From positions 9,425 to 25,330 of the forward strand of contig NZXB01000102.1 in the NCBI GenBank assembly GCA_002701765.1: 15,906 nt of DNA, written 5' to 3'. This document shows, one piece after another, positions 15,199-15,906 of this stretch (within the stretch, counting starts at the first letter, position 1; the number at the start of each line of letters is the position of its first letter). The notes under the pieces are model-generated. The model saw only the letters and a list, made by a program, of their open reading frames with translations. It made no database searches and had not been told where the DNA came from. A program made the position numbers and the translations under genes. This DNA comes from Porticoccaceae bacterium (GTDB lineage Bacteria > Pseudomonadota > Gammaproteobacteria > Pseudomonadales > Porticoccaceae).

Positions 15199-15906
15199 TT
15201 AGTCTGGTAGGATAATCAATTTGGGCTCCAAATATTCTTGCAGGCCTTCAAGGCCACCCTCCCGGCCAATCCCTGATTTTTTTACCCCACCAAATGGTTG
15301 CACGACGCACATATCCCAAGTGTTTACCGAAATTTGTCCAGTCTTGACTCTTCGAGCAACCTTTTCTGCTAGAGCGATGTCAGAAGCATAGACTGCTCCG
15401 GATAGCCCATAATCCGAATCGTTAGCGATCTTGACCGCATGGTCGATGTCATCAAACGGTATGACAGTAATGACGGGACCAAAGATTTCTTCCTGTGCGA
15501 TACGCATTTTATTGTCTACATCCGCAAATAAAGTTGGATTAACATACCAACCTTGATCTAAGTGGGCCGGCCGGCTGCCTCCACACACGAGTCGAGCGCC
15601 CTCTTCACGACCAATATTGATGTAGTTTTCGACGCGATCTCGTTGTGCTTTACTAATCATTGGTCCGATGGCTGTATCGGGGTCTTGAGGGTCGCCAACC
15701 TTGAGACTTTTCATCAACTCAGCCATCTTGGAAACCAATTCTTCTTGCCTATCTTTGCGGATTAAAACGCGAGTCAAAGCAGCACAGATCTGTCCAGAGT
15801 GTCCTATGGCATTAAACACGGTTGACTGGATTATCGGGTCTAGCTCTATGTCGTCGGCAATTATCGCAGCCGACTTTCCACCGAGTTCCAGAGTTACTCC
15901 AGCGAT
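15199..15906 (-). CDS. NAD(P)-dependent aldehyde dehydrogenase (N-terminal half outside window)
   Basis: The visible 235 residues are the C-terminal half of an aldehyde dehydrogenase. The frame is open from the right edge, so the start lies outside the window. It contains LELGGKS (6-12 of the visible part) with the general-base glutamate, and GQIC with the catalytic cysteine 34 residues later, the standard spacing. EEIFGPV, SVN and PFGGVKKSGIGREGG, the cofactor and oligomerisation motifs, follow. It oxidises an aldehyde to the carboxylic acid. The family is certain but the substrate is open; the gene could supply acids to the CoA ligase at 8437-10026, a guess from proximity only. It is convergent with the quinone oxidoreductase gene. 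An IR of 5 bp (15174-15178 with 15191-15195) lies between them. Confidence 0.95.
   Translation of the reverse strand: MAGVTLELGGKSAAIIADDIELDPIIQSTVFNAIGHSGQICAALTRVLIRKDRQEELVSKMAELMKSLKVGDPQDPDTAIGPMISKAQRDRVENYINIGREEGARLVCGGSRPAHLDQGWYVNPTLFADVDNKMRIAQEEIFGPVITVIPFDDIDHAVKIANDSDYGLSGAVYASDIALAEKVARRVKTGQISVNTWDMCVVQPFGGVKKSGIGREGGLEGLQEYLEPKLIILPD

Noticed and set aside
1..15906. Search for mobile elements, CRISPR repeats, tRNA or rRNA genes
   Set aside because: No transposase, integrase, regularly spaced repeats, or tRNA-like or rRNA-like sequence was seen by eye on either strand.

Overview
The window looks like chromosomal DNA from a free-living, probably marine, gammaproteobacterium of moderate G+C content. 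The best lineage marker is a class 2 (quinone-dependent) dihydroorotate dehydrogenase that follows the Escherichia coli protein almost segment by segment, including the same residue numbering at its active site. Everything else is accessory metabolism: CoA-dependent catabolism and NAD(P)H-dependent redox enzymes. No mobile element, tRNA, rRNA, CRISPR array or regulator gene was found.

Layout, left to right. (1) Positions 1-3702: two divergent medium-chain reductases of the leukotriene B4 dehydrogenase / prostaglandin reductase type share a 209-bp control region that carries a bulged inverted repeat flanked by two 12-bp direct repeats. The rightward gene is followed by a glyoxalase-fold (VOC) protein and a short-chain dehydrogenase (SDR). 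(2) Positions 3907-11326, all leftward: in transcription order an SDR, an NTF2/SnoaL-like protein, an acyl-CoA synthetase, a third reductase of the same type, two adjacent acyl-CoA dehydrogenases 3 bp apart, and a second SDR. (3) Leftward pyrD with a candidate promoter, then a 464-bp gap with no convincing gene. (4) Positions 13040-15906: a small VOC protein, a cupin-like protein, a PIG3-type quinone oxidoreductase, and the C-terminal half of an aldehyde dehydrogenase that runs off the right edge.

How the genes may work together (inference): the leftward block can activate a carboxylic acid to its CoA thioester, desaturate it with what looks like a heteromeric acyl-CoA dehydrogenase pair, and carry out several carbonyl/hydroxyl and C=C redox steps. 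The mix of ligase, paired FadE-like dehydrogenases, NTF2-like protein and several SDR and reductase paralogues resembles clusters for cyclic or branched isoprenoid, steroid or alicyclic acids. The substrate cannot be read from sequence. No enoyl-CoA hydratase, thiolase, CoA transferase or oxygenase lies in the window, so the pathway must be completed elsewhere.
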